A stretch of DNA of 64,000 nt from Candidatus Zixiibacteriota bacterium (GTDB lineage Bacteria > Zixibacteria > MSB-5A5 > GN15 > FEB-12). Positions 1-8,923 of this stretch are shown one piece after another. The DNA is taken from positions 1,054,001-1,118,000 of the forward strand of contig DAOSXA010000002.1 of NCBI GenBank assembly GCA_035380245.1. The letters are read 5' to 3'. Each line of letters starts with the position of its first letter. Position 1 is the stretch's first letter. The notes beneath the pieces were generated by a model, which was not told the DNA's origin, did not search any database, and saw only the letters and a program-made list of their open reading frames with translations. A program made the translations under genes and the position numbers.

Positions 1-57
1 CGGTATTGCAGCCGCCGTATACGATGACCGTTCGGATCTATATAAGGGGGAACCTCG

Positions 58-1164
58 ATGCGATGTAAAATTCTATTAGTCGCAACGCTGTTGCTGTTGG
101 TTCCCACGGCAGGCAACGTCACCGCCCAAATCATCTACGGCCAGCCCGTATCGGGCGGCATCGGCTTCACCTACAGCAGTTGGAGCCTGGACCAGGACGG
201 TGAGACCACCGACCTGACCCAATTCGCCACCCCGTTGCAGGGCTTTGTACCGCTCGCCGACAATTTCGAAGCGATGCTCTACATCGACAACTCCAGCAAC
301 AAGCTGGAAACGGGCGGCGTGGAATCGAAACTCAACGGCCTTGGCGATGTGAGATTGCAGGTCAGTCATTCTTTTTCGGAAGACCGTTTCGTTTTTGGTT
401 TAGGCCTCAACCTGCCGACCGGCAAGAAGAAGCTGACCACCGATGAGGAAGTCATCGTACTAACCGCCCTTTCGCAGAGTTACTTCACCGTACCGATGCG
501 ACGCTTCGGGCAAGGTTTGGGCATCACGGCCACTCTTGGCGCAGCGACGCTTCTCGGTGAATGGCGCTGCGGTGTCGGTGCCAGCTATCAATACACCGGC
601 AAATACGATCCTTACGAAGGCGTGACCGATTACAATCCCGGCGATGTCTTCACCGTTAATGTCGGGTTCGATCGCACTTTCGACAAAATCACGACCTCCG
701 CGGATGTCATCTTTTCATCGTATGCCGCCGATCAGCTTGAGGACGAAGATGTCTTCAAACAATCAACCCAGGTCAGCATTACCGGCGGGATCGAATACGC
801 CGCCGAGAAGTATCGACTGGGTGGCACGCTTAGCTATCTGGCCCGGGGACGCAACGACCTGTACACCGGCGAGGACTCCGAGTTGAAGATCTACGGCGAT
901 GAGTTTCGCATTGCCGGTCAGATGCTCTACCTGGCAAGCGAACGAATAATGATCGGTCCTATGATCGACTTCCGCTCCATCGCCGAGAACGATCTCGGCT
1001 ACGGCAGTTCCTCGATTTTAGGTTTCGGAGCTCTGTTCTCGGCCGGGCTGTCGGATCAGTTTAACCTTAACTCCGGGCTGAAGTATTTCACCGGAAGCAC
1101 CGACGGAGGCGATATCGACCTCAGCGGACTTCAGTTGAGCTTCGGACTCTCGGCCAGCATGTAA
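58..1164 (+). CDS. Exported outer-membrane beta-barrel-like protein
   Basis: A 368-residue exported protein of unknown function. Residues 1-24 form a signal peptide (basic start, leucine-rich core, cleavage near TAQ). The rest is built from alternating hydrophobic/polar stretches with many Gly, Tyr, Phe and Asp turns (for example FGLGLNLPTG, VGASYQYTGKY, LGYGSSSILGFGALFSAGL) and ends LQLSFGLSASM, the pattern of an outer-membrane barrel. The start is supported by an AAGGGGG Shine-Dalgarno 7 bases upstream. The downstream lipoprotein gene begins 13 bases after the stop, so the two are likely co-transcribed. The barrel call is from composition only; no named family was recognised. A porin or a T9SS PorV/transporter-like barrel are alternatives. 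Confidence 0.6.
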   Translation: MRCKILLVATLLLLVPTAGNVTAQIIYGQPVSGGIGFTYSSWSLDQDGETTDLTQFATPLQGFVPLADNFEAMLYIDNSSNKLETGGVESKLNGLGDVRLQVSHSFSEDRFVFGLGLNLPTGKKKLTTDEEVIVLTALSQSYFTVPMRRFGQGLGITATLGAATLLGEWRCGVGASYQYTGKYDPYEGVTDYNPGDVFTVNVGFDRTFDKITTSADVIFSSYAADQLEDEDVFKQSTQVSITGGIEYAAEKYRLGGTLSYLARGRNDLYTGEDSELKIYGDEFRIAGQMLYLASERIMIGPMIDFRSIAENDLGYGSSSILGFGALFSAGLSDQFNLNSGLKYFTGSTDGGDIDLSGLQLSFGLSASM

Positions 1165-1177
1165 GGAGGTAATGCAG

Positions 1178-2662
1178 ATGAAAAAGTTATATATCCTGCC
1201 GCTCCTGACCATGCTGGCCCTGTCGGCCCTGGTCGGGTGTTCCTCGAATCCCTCTTCCAACACCGAACCTGATGTCGTGGCTATTCAGCTCAACGTCACC
1301 TCGGCGGAACAGGCGGAGGCAATCACTTCATACCGCATCGTTGTGACCGGACCGGACATGGACTCGGTCATTGCGCCGTTGTACCGAAACGGCCAATACC
1401 TTGAAGGCTATGTCGACGTACCGGTTGGACTCAATCGCCGCTTCGCCGTTCAGGCACTGGATGAAAACGGCGAGGTTGTACTCGAAGGCGTGACGATCAT
1501 GTCCGTCTCAATCGGCGTTCAGCTTCAAATCACGATCGCGGTCTATCCCTCGGTGCCGTCAATAAGACTTCTTCCCTCGGAGTCAACGGTTTCGTCCGGA
1601 TCGACTCTTTACCTGCAGGTAAGAGTCGACCAATTGCCGGGGCTGTTCGGACTGGCCGGACGGATTTATTGGGACGGTTCCTTCGTTGAAGTGGACAGCG
1701 CCTATCTCTCGTCAACTAATACGGACTTGCTGCTGTTCTGGACGTCGGTTCCGGAGGAAGGCTATTTCGCCTTCTCTGTGAGCAATGAAGGCACCGACGC
1801 TATGACACCAATCGTTGATGACTCCGGCGACGGCAATCTGGTAACACTTGTCCTCAGCACTTATGCCTCCGATCCAGAGGTGGACACCGCTTTGCTGGCG
1901 ATCGCACCGACCGCTGTCACCTGGGTCGAGGGGGCAACGGAGATCCCGCTCGAAGAAATCGCAACTGATACCGCCATGGTGATTGTCGACCGCACTCTTC
2001 CGGAAACAGTCGTTTTCCCGGACCCCGCGTTGGAAGCCGCGGTGCGGCAGACAATCGGTAAAACAACCGGCACTCTTTACGTGACCGATGTGAACGGAGT
2101 TCAGGCTCTGGTGGCGAACATTCAGGGGATTCAGGACCTGACCGGTATCGAGTACATGGCCGGCCTGCGGGTGCTGAGTTTGGTCGGCAACGAGATTACC
2201 AGCATTGAGCCGCTGGATGCACTGGACAGTCTGAATACGTTACTGATCGGCGTCAATGAGATCAGCGACCTTTCTCCTTTGTCCAACAGCTTCTCCCTGA
2301 TGGCGCTTGAAGCAAACGGCTGCAACATCATCGACCTCTCCCCCATTTCGAAACTCTCGAATCTCACGGCGATAGTTTTCAGCGACAACCAAATCAGGAA
2401 TGTCAGCCCACTTGCGAGTCTGAGCGGTTTACAGTACGTTGATCTGGACGACAACCAGATCAACGACATCTCGGCTCTTTCTTCCCTGGTCAATATCTCC
2501 AGCCTTGAGCTGGTGAACAACCTGATCAACGACCTGTCCCCTCTGCTTGAAAGCATGGGATCGGGCGACGAGTTGTATGTCACCGGAAATCCGCTCAGCA
2601 CCGCTTCGACGGATGAGATCATCCCCGCTCTGGAGGCGCTTGGCGTAACCGTTGAGTATTGA
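1178..2662 (+). CDS. Lipoprotein with cohesin-like domain and internalin-type leucine-rich repeats
   Basis: Predicted lipoprotein of 494 residues. The N-terminus MKKLYILPLL...LVGC is a lipoprotein signal with the lipobox LVGC. Residues ~30-125 look like a beta-sandwich; ~128-245 resemble a cohesin-type domain (start RLLPSESTVSSGSTLYLQVR, buried hydrophobic strands); ~300-485 are at least six ~22-residue leucine-rich repeats of the LxxLxxLxLxxNxIxDLSPL type, as in internalins. A GTG/ATG upstream by six bases (1172) is in frame, but it sits one base from the AAGGAGGT Shine-Dalgarno, whereas this ATG is at normal spacing. Cell-surface binding or adhesion is likely for LRR lipoproteins; partner unknown. 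A bidirectional terminator follows. Confidence 0.7.
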   Translation: MKKLYILPLLTMLALSALVGCSSNPSSNTEPDVVAIQLNVTSAEQAEAITSYRIVVTGPDMDSVIAPLYRNGQYLEGYVDVPVGLNRRFAVQALDENGEVVLEGVTIMSVSIGVQLQITIAVYPSVPSIRLLPSESTVSSGSTLYLQVRVDQLPGLFGLAGRIYWDGSFVEVDSAYLSSTNTDLLLFWTSVPEEGYFAFSVSNEGTDAMTPIVDDSGDGNLVTLVLSTYASDPEVDTALLAIAPTAVTWVEGATEIPLEEIATDTAMVIVDRTLPETVVFPDPALEAAVRQTIGKTTGTLYVTDVNGVQALVANIQGIQDLTGIEYMAGLRVLSLVGNEITSIEPLDALDSLNTLLIGVNEISDLSPLSNSFSLMALEANGCNIIDLSPISKLSNLTAIVFSDNQIRNVSPLASLSGLQYVDLDDNQINDISALSSLVNISSLELVNNLINDLSPLLESMGSGDELYVTGNPLSTASTDEIIPALEALGVTVEY

Positions 2663-2700
2663 CACGTTCTTGCATCATCGCAATAACGCGATATGAACGA

Positions 2701-2730
2701 AAAAGCGCCGGTCAATCGACCGGCGCTTTT
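2701..2730. terminator. Bidirectional intrinsic terminator
   Basis: A perfect 13-bp inverted repeat (AAAAGCGCCGGTC / GACCGGCGCTTTT) with a 4-base AATC loop lies between two convergent genes. A-run on one side and T-run on the other make it work in both directions. Confidence 0.9.
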
Positions 2731-2755
2731 CATTTTGGATAAATTTCAGAGAATC

Positions 2756-5700
2756 CTATTTGAGCAACATCATCCGGCCGGTCTTGATTTCGGAGCCAGA
2801 CGAAAGACGATACAAATAAATGCCGCTGGCCACCATTGCACCGCTTTGATCGCGACCGTTCCATTCCACGGCATGATACCCCGCCGGCAACGATTGATCG
2901 ACCGGAGTCGCCACCCGTTGTCCCAGCAGGTTGAATATCTCCACTGTCACCTGTCCCGCCTCGGGCAAATAGTAACTGATCGTAGTGGTCGGATTGAAAG
3001 GATTCGGATAATTACCGTAGAGTGTCAGGCTGGTCGGCAGAGCCGGAGCCGCTTCACCGAGAGCGGTCTGAAGCATCTCCCTGAGCTGTTTTGTCCCCGG
3101 CGTCTCGGGACACTCGATCGCGGCGGCGAGCATTTGCTGAATCACTTCACCGGCGACACTCTCTTCCGATAGGGCCCAACCGGTTTCCTGGGATCGCTCA
3201 ACCAAATGCGTGGCCGACCAGTTTTCACCCAATCCGCAGATATCCTCGGCATCGATCAAGCCGTTGCCGTCGGCATCGGCATAGACTGCCGGTGCGGGAG
3301 TCCAGACACTGGAACCGGAACGGACATGAGCCATCACACCGACGAATTCGAGTGAGGCCTCCTCCAGACGAGCCGGACCGGTGCGACTCCAATAGAGACC
3401 CATCGGTAAAAGATCGCGCTCATCTACGATGCCGTCGTTGTTGGCATCGCCGGGATACACCCGCGCTCCGGAAAAGAAGGTTCTGGTGTAAGGCTCGCTC
3501 ATCCACTGACCGGCCAGATCGCGCAGGCCGCCGCTGACGACAACGTTGATGGTGTCGAGTTGCTCCATGCCGTAGGTCGATGGTTTCAATATCACCGAGT
3601 AGGTATCACCGTTGTAGCTGCGCTGGAAAGCCGAACCACGCGCACTGGTAATTACCACTCCGTTCCCCATAGTGCTGACGTCGATTGCTTCGTTAAACTG
3701 AATTATGATCGAATCATGCAGCATCATATCGGCCAAATCCGGGTCAGGCGTTACCTGCACCACTTGAAGCACGACGTTGGATACCGTCAGCGAGACTGAC
3801 TCAACAGCCTGACGGAAGCCGTCATCGGCAACTACATCGAACGTATAGTTCTGTCCCACCTGCGTGTAGTCCGGCGAAAAAGTCAAACGCCAGGTCATAC
3901 TTCCGATGAACTCCAGCAAGGCATTGGCCGGGAGGTCGGCGGCGGTGACATTCGTTGTGTAACCCTCGGGATTGACCGGATCGGCCACCGTAAAGTCGCA
4001 ATACCAGGATGTCCCCTCATCGATCGTAGCTACGTTGCAGGCGGTTGAGAAAGAAGGAGCGACATTGATCTCGACTATGACCGAGGAATAGACCGTCTGT
4101 GATTCATCCGAGGCCGTGATGATACAGTCGTACTGCCCCGAGGTAGCCGAAACCGGATCCCAGGTAAAGACTCCGGTACCATCGCCTCCGGCAACGAAGG
4201 TCGCTCCAGTTGGAATCGTTTCGTAGCCAATCTCCGGGATGTTGCCGTCGGCATCGGTAGCATGATAGGAAATCGTCAACGACTCACCTTGATAGGCAAT
4301 CACACGAGGCGTTTCGCCGTCGGTAAGAACCGTAGCTTCGGTGACAATCGGATCGAACACCGGCGGTTCGGAATAAGTGATATCAAGCTGCACCGGGATA
4401 TTAAGCGGTGAGTTGATCGCATTGCCGTCGACCACCACCAGCGTGTCGTAATAGGAACCTATCGTCAAGCCGGTCACATCGACACTCAATGTGAGCTGAC
4501 CGCTGTTGGTCCCTTCAACCGGTGCAACCGTGAGCCAGGACGCACTGTAATCAACCGCCCAATTCAACTCGTAGCCGCCGCCGTTGGAGATATCAACCGT
4601 CTGGTCGGTCGGATTACCCGTATTGTAGTTTATTGCGAATAAGACCGAGGTCGGCTCGATCACTATGCTCACCGCATCGCAGCCCACATCGTAAGCACCT
4701 ATCTGACGAGCACAGGTGTTGTTATCGGGGGCACACGGTGAGTTGGCCGTCACGGTGAAGTCACCCGTAGCCTGACTGCAAAACATGGGATCAGACGAAA
4801 TGTTACCGGAAAGTCCCAAATAACCCGCAATACCACCGGTCCAGTCGCCGCCGGAGTTGCCGTATATATCATTGCAACCAAACGTGAAGCCGCCGTTCTC
4901 GGCGATATAGAACGCTGCCGCACCGGTGTTGTAAGCAATCAGGTTGGCGGTAAAAGTGGAGGCCATCGCATCCAGGGAAACCATCGGCGATGCACCTCTT
5001 GCGTCAATCCCCAGGTTGGTGTTGACGTACACCGCACTGCCGTATTTCGCGGAGTTGCCCACAATTGTATTCTCGATAAAGGTCGGGCTGGTATAGCCAT
5101 CAATAGCGATTGCGCCGCCATAACCGCCCACCGCATTATTAATGAAAAGGCAGCCCGTAACCTGCAAACCCGAACCATACGTATACAGCGCTCCCCCGGT
5201 GCTCGTGCTGTTGCCGTCAAAAGTACAATTGGAAATTGTTGTCGAGGACTCACGCGAATACAATGCCCCACCGTTCATATCGGACGTGTTTCCCTCAAAC
5301 GTACAACCGGTCACGGTCCCAGCCGAATACAAGAGCTGCATAGCACCGCCTTTTCCATCGACCTCTTCGCCGGTTGGCATATAATTGTTGAGAAAAGTGC
5401 AGTTTGCGATAGTACCTTCGAAATAAATACCCTGGTAAGCACCGCCGACATTATCACGAAAGATGCAATTTCGAATAGTTGTACTTGTTCCATAATCATA
5501 AATTATCGCCCCCGCATTCCAGGACTCATAGCCGCCGGTAAACGTGAAACCTTCAATCGTAGAACCCTCGCTGGGGCCGTTATCACTTCCGATCGCAGCG
5601 AAGCGATGGTTCGTTTCAGCGTCGCCCTCCACATTGATGCTCGTACCGGCGGCGCCGGCCTCCGATGTCAAATGAATCACTACAAAGGGAAAAATAAGAT

Positions 5701-5896
5701 CGCGGAAGCCGTCTCCGGAGTATTTCCCCGGTTCCACCATGATCGTGTCGCCGTCTGTCACTTTGCCGTATAAAGCATCCTGAATGGTTTTATAGTCCGA
5801 CGGGACCTTGTACGTTGCTGCCCGAGTTATACTGCTTCCCATTACTGTCATGACAGAAACCGTTACCAACAGCAATACAGTTATCTTACTCTTCAC
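2756..5896 (-). CDS. Secreted beta-helix surface protein with dockerin-like and T9SS-type sorting domains
   Basis: Large exported protein, about 1046 residues. Order: signal peptide (residues 1-27); right-handed parallel beta-helix (~30-400) with repeated motifs such as TIRNCIF, TVTGCTFEGN, TISNCTFDGN; a BACON-like sandwich (~415-510, SWLTVAPVEG); Ig/cadherin-like domains (~515-700); an SbsA-type Ig-like domain (~705-805, IIIQFNEAIDVSTM); a dockerin-like calcium pair (DANNDGIVDERDL and DADGNGLIDAEDI); and a C-terminal sorting domain (YPNPFNPTTTISY ... ASGIYLYRL) typical of FCB type IX cargo. The GTG at 5896 is chosen because an AAAGGA lies 8-11 bases upstream and translation from it begins MKSKITVLLLV; an upstream in-frame ATG (5932) adds 12 residues not needed by the signal peptide. 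Role probably polysaccharide or surface attachment. Confidence 0.8.
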   Translation of the reverse strand: MKSKITVLLLVTVSVMTVMGSSITRAATYKVPSDYKTIQDALYGKVTDGDTIMVEPGKYSGDGFRDLIFPFVVIHLTSEAGAAGTSINVEGDAETNHRFAAIGSDNGPSEGSTIEGFTFTGGYESWNAGAIIYDYGTSTTIRNCIFRDNVGGAYQGIYFEGTIANCTFLNNYMPTGEEVDGKGGAMQLLYSAGTVTGCTFEGNTSDMNGGALYSRESSTTISNCTFDGNSTSTGGALYTYGSGLQVTGCLFINNAVGGYGGAIAIDGYTSPTFIENTIVGNSAKYGSAVYVNTNLGIDARGASPMVSLDAMASTFTANLIAYNTGAAAFYIAENGGFTFGCNDIYGNSGGDWTGGIAGYLGLSGNISSDPMFCSQATGDFTVTANSPCAPDNNTCARQIGAYDVGCDAVSIVIEPTSVLFAINYNTGNPTDQTVDISNGGGYELNWAVDYSASWLTVAPVEGTNSGQLTLSVDVTGLTIGSYYDTLVVVDGNAINSPLNIPVQLDITYSEPPVFDPIVTEATVLTDGETPRVIAYQGESLTISYHATDADGNIPEIGYETIPTGATFVAGGDGTGVFTWDPVSATSGQYDCIITASDESQTVYSSVIVEINVAPSFSTACNVATIDEGTSWYCDFTVADPVNPEGYTTNVTAADLPANALLEFIGSMTWRLTFSPDYTQVGQNYTFDVVADDGFRQAVESVSLTVSNVVLQVVQVTPDPDLADMMLHDSIIIQFNEAIDVSTMGNGVVITSARGSAFQRSYNGDTYSVILKPSTYGMEQLDTINVVVSGGLRDLAGQWMSEPYTRTFFSGARVYPGDANNDGIVDERDLLPMGLYWSRTGPARLEEASLEFVGVMAHVRSGSSVWTPAPAVYADADGNGLIDAEDICGLGENWSATHLVERSQETGWALSEESVAGEVIQQMLAAAIECPETPGTKQLREMLQTALGEAAPALPTSLTLYGNYPNPFNPTTTISYYLPEAGQVTVEIFNLLGQRVATPVDQSLPAGYHAVEWNGRDQSGAMVASGIYLYRLSSGSEIKTGRMMLLK

Positions 5897-6057
5897 GAGT
5901 TTATTCCTTTCAATATGAAGATGGCCGGACAACAGTCACGTTGCGGTCCTTTTGAATCTCGGCTTGTGTGGTTGATCTGCCCCAAAGTTACAGAAACGTA
6001 TCCGACAGTCAAGAGCAAAGACCACGGATCCGGGATGCCCCCTATAACATTCAACAG

Positions 6058-6086
6058 AAAAGGCCGGTTTTTAACCGGCCTTTTTA
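6058..6086 (-). terminator. Intrinsic terminator of the T6SS locus
   Basis: Perfect 13-bp stem (AAAAAGGCCGGTT / AACCGGCCTTTTT) with a TTT loop, 27 bases beyond the last minus-strand gene of the locus. A-rich and T-rich flanks allow termination in either direction. Confidence 0.9.
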
Positions 6087-6112
6087 AATCTGATCGAATG
6101 ATCTGGTCCGAG

Positions 6113-6628
6113 CTACTCGTTCAACAGGATAATATCCTCGGATAATTCCGCCTCAATCGGCTGCTGAGCCGGGAGAACGCCGTTAGTGCCCTTGATCAAC
6201 AGGCCGAACCCAAGGATAAACGAGATCGTTTTCTTGGATTTCCCTTCCGCACGCAACGGACCGGCTTTTGCCGTCAATTGGATTTTCTTGCCGTCGGCCG
6301 CTTCGTAAAAACCTTCGGAATCAAGCTCAACCAGCTCAACTTCAACGAAACCGGCCTTACCGAACGTTCCGTTTTTCTGGGCATCAACCACCCGGGCCGT
6401 ACCGGTAGCGCCTTCACGCACGAGAATGATCCCGCCGAAGTCGATCGGAGTAAACAGCCTGATCGGCACCAGGTCGCCGGCCTTGACATCTTTGCTGGAG
6501 ACGTCCTTATCAAACACGACCTTGACCGGATGTCCCTTGGGCAGGACAATCTCAGCCGACACCGCGCCGGCCAGCAGAATCACGAGCAGGGTAACAGCCA
6601 GGCCGCAGAGCTTGGTATGGAATCGCAT
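6113..6628 (-). CDS. Exported protein, last gene of the T6SS locus
   Basis: A 171-residue protein with a clear signal peptide (residues 1-25, cleavage after VSA). The mature part starts EIVLPKGHPVKVVFDKDVSS and reads as one small beta-rich domain: LVREGATGTARVVDAQKNGTFGKAGFVEVELVEL resembles SH3-like barrels in exported FCB proteins. Near the C-terminus is a hydrophobic stretch ISFILGFGLLIKGTNGV and a PIEAELSEDIIL strand. No family recognised. It begins 33 bases after the stop of the TssM-like gene and ends before a strong terminator, so it belongs to the T6SS unit and could be a periplasmic helper in the place of TssJ; it has no lipobox, so it is not a TssJ by sequence. Confidence 0.6.
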   Translation of the reverse strand: MRFHTKLCGLAVTLLVILLAGAVSAEIVLPKGHPVKVVFDKDVSSKDVKAGDLVPIRLFTPIDFGGIILVREGATGTARVVDAQKNGTFGKAGFVEVELVELDSEGFYEAADGKKIQLTAKAGPLRAEGKSKKTISFILGFGLLIKGTNGVLPAQQPIEAELSEDIILLNE

Positions 6629-6661
6629 TGTTATCTCCTGATATGTTTGTTTGTCGATATC

Positions 6662-8875
6662 CTAAAAACCGGGCAACTTATCCTTGGGATCGTCATCGAG
6701 ACTAATACTTATGACTTCTCCGCTCGGGAACGTGATGTTGCCGTTCATTTCAAAAATCGCCGTCTTGCTTTTTAACTCGACCTTGGCTTTGGAGACCTCG
6801 CCCCATTGTTCACCGTTGCCGCCGTGATCGTTGGCATCGAGAGCAATCACGATTTGATCGCCTGATTTCCAGGTGATGCTGCTGGAGCGCCCCTTAAGAA
6901 GCTGCTTACCCATCGGCCAGGAGCCGTCCTCGCCTCCCTTCTTCACCATGATATGCAGATGGTGTCCGTCGGGACAGTTGGTCAGAGTGAACTTGTATTG
7001 CTGGCTCTTGTCGAAATACGAAGCCTGTGACAGATAGGTATTGATCTTCTCGACATCCTCCGCACGCGCCGGATTCGAGGTCAGCTTGGAACGAATCGCC
7101 TTTAGTTCCTTGACCGCTGTCACCAGCAGGTATTCAGGATCGTCGCTGCGCTTGATCTTTGCCACGAGATCATCAAACTCACCGGCGGCTTTAGCTACTG
7201 CCTGACTGGCGACTTTACGCTTTTCACGCGCGGTCGAGGCGCCGATCAGAGCATCGCCAAGAGTATTCTCCTTCGGGCTCATATCGCCGGCATACAATCC
7301 GCGATCATGACTGACCTGGCGCGATAGAGTCGCCCAGGGAGCGCTGTCGGAGGGATTAACGATTGCCTGCTTGAACAAGTCCCAGTAAACCAGAGCACGA
7401 CCGCTGCGTGTATACAAGATCGAGGTCTCATCTCCCTGGTGGAAGCTGCCCAGATCGGCTTCGAGTTTAGTATGCGATTCGTTCAACACCAGGCTATCGT
7501 TGGCCGGATTCACCGTCGGCCAGAGTGCGGAGTCCTTGACTATAGCTGTCTCGCGAGCGAGGACTCCGTCCAGTTTTCCGATCGCCTCACCGATGTTAAA
7601 ATTCTTGTAATAGTTCTTGATCTGCCGCGCCGGAACGAGGAAATCTTCGAACAACCACTTAGCGATCCAGGAATACTCATATTTATCATAAGCCCGGATG
7701 ATCTTGGAACGTTCATCGCTCGAGGTGTTCAGTACATTGCCGTCGTAAGAATTAAGGATATCGGTTTCGACGGCTGTTGTTCGGTCAAGCAGCCATTGGA
7801 AATGATACAGATACGGAGCGGAAAAAGCCGCGACCCAAATCAGGCTGAGAACCGCCACGTATTTTGCCAGTTTACGGAATTTGGCTATACTCCGGCTCCT
7901 TCGGATCGATTCGAGCACCCAGCGGAAGGGCATCTTGACACCGACCGGCGTGATCTTGGCCGGCGGGGCATAAATCGAGCGACCGACATCGGTGCCGATT
8001 TTTTCCGGGGACTGCCCGGTCGACGAGACGAAGAAAATCTGGAAGTTGAGTGTGCGCCCCACTACGACCTTGAGAAACTCCTTCAGCTTGACCAACGTAT
8101 CTCGCACCGATCCGGCCCAGGCCGTATCTGATTGAATGCGATTGCTCGAAAGGATTCGCTCCAGGAAAATTTCGTAATCCTCGGCCAGATAGCTCTCCTC
8201 CTCCGGCGGTACCAGTACCGTTTGGGCATCGGAGTTGAATCCCGGCAGGATATCGGCTTTGGTAATCACCAGCGCTACCGGAATATCCAGCCGCTTGTTC
8301 AGCGGCGCCAGCCGTTCCAGCATGTTCACGAACGATGCGCAATGGGCCTGGCATTGGATTTCAGCTCCGAGGGATTTGGGATCGAAAAAATACAAAACGC
8401 CGTCGGCGCCCTGGACGAAATCGTTGACTTTATTGGTCAACTCATGCGGTTCACCGATCTCCACCGCCCGGCCGTCGTAGTCGTACGAAACGACCGGCAT
8501 CTTGTCGCCGTCGAGAATGGCGTTGAACTGAAGTAACCGGTCGCCTCTGGTTGAATTCGGGAACTTCTTCTCTTCCTTGAGATCGACTACCGTTCCGACA
8601 CTGGTCGTAGCCCCGATCCCCCAGAGAAGGCGGTAGTTCTGAAGAAACTCACCGGCCGTGGCGTTGTCGTTAACCGATATCTGAAGATCACGCGATATCT
8701 TGCAGTCTTCGTTCAGAACCGTGAAGTATACGGTTTTGCCGGAGTTGGCATGACCGTAGACAGCTATGCGTACTCCATCAGGCCAATCGAACTCGCCGGG
8801 GGCGCCGGTACCGGAGCCCCGGGAGGCCATCTTGGAGCCCTTTTTGGCCAACTTAAATATCTTGCCCAGTTTCAA
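6662..8875 (-). CDS. Reduced TssM/IcmF-like GTPase with one membrane segment
   Basis: 737 residues. The N-terminal half is a P-loop GTPase: Walker A GHANSGKT (41-48), DYDG as G3 (132-135), TKAD as G4 (205-208) and a VSSTG G5 element (~283). One membrane helix follows (about 339-357), then some 380 extracytoplasmic residues ending in a beta-rich domain (ITWKSGDQIVIAL). TssM of type VI systems has the same order (cytoplasmic NTPase, membrane helix, periplasmic domain, beta-rich tail) but is usually over 1,100 residues with two extra N-terminal membrane helices, absent here. Context after TssK and a tail-anchored protein fits TssM. Start codon TTG has only a distant AAGGA; an ATG at 8830 with AAAAAGGG 8 bases upstream is an alternative (removes 15 residues). 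TssM assignment is inference. Confidence 0.6.
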   Translation of the reverse strand: MKLGKIFKLAKKGSKMASRGSGTGAPGEFDWPDGVRIAVYGHANSGKTVYFTVLNEDCKISRDLQISVNDNATAGEFLQNYRLLWGIGATTSVGTVVDLKEEKKFPNSTRGDRLLQFNAILDGDKMPVVSYDYDGRAVEIGEPHELTNKVNDFVQGADGVLYFFDPKSLGAEIQCQAHCASFVNMLERLAPLNKRLDIPVALVITKADILPGFNSDAQTVLVPPEEESYLAEDYEIFLERILSSNRIQSDTAWAGSVRDTLVKLKEFLKVVVGRTLNFQIFFVSSTGQSPEKIGTDVGRSIYAPPAKITPVGVKMPFRWVLESIRRSRSIAKFRKLAKYVAVLSLIWVAAFSAPYLYHFQWLLDRTTAVETDILNSYDGNVLNTSSDERSKIIRAYDKYEYSWIAKWLFEDFLVPARQIKNYYKNFNIGEAIGKLDGVLARETAIVKDSALWPTVNPANDSLVLNESHTKLEADLGSFHQGDETSILYTRSGRALVYWDLFKQAIVNPSDSAPWATLSRQVSHDRGLYAGDMSPKENTLGDALIGASTAREKRKVASQAVAKAAGEFDDLVAKIKRSDDPEYLLVTAVKELKAIRSKLTSNPARAEDVEKINTYLSQASYFDKSQQYKFTLTNCPDGHHLHIMVKKGGEDGSWPMGKQLLKGRSSSITWKSGDQIVIALDANDHGGNGEQWGEVSKAKVELKSKTAIFEMNGNITFPSGEVISISLDDDPKDKLPGF

Positions 8876-8923
8876 GACTGACTCACATCCTTGCCGTTAT
8901 TAAGTCCAACATACTCTCATCGC

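Noticed and set aside
2..79. Short reading frame entering from the left edge, ending at 79
   Set aside because: It could be the end of an upstream barrel-type gene, but it overlaps the start of the first gene by 22 bases and has too few residues to support.
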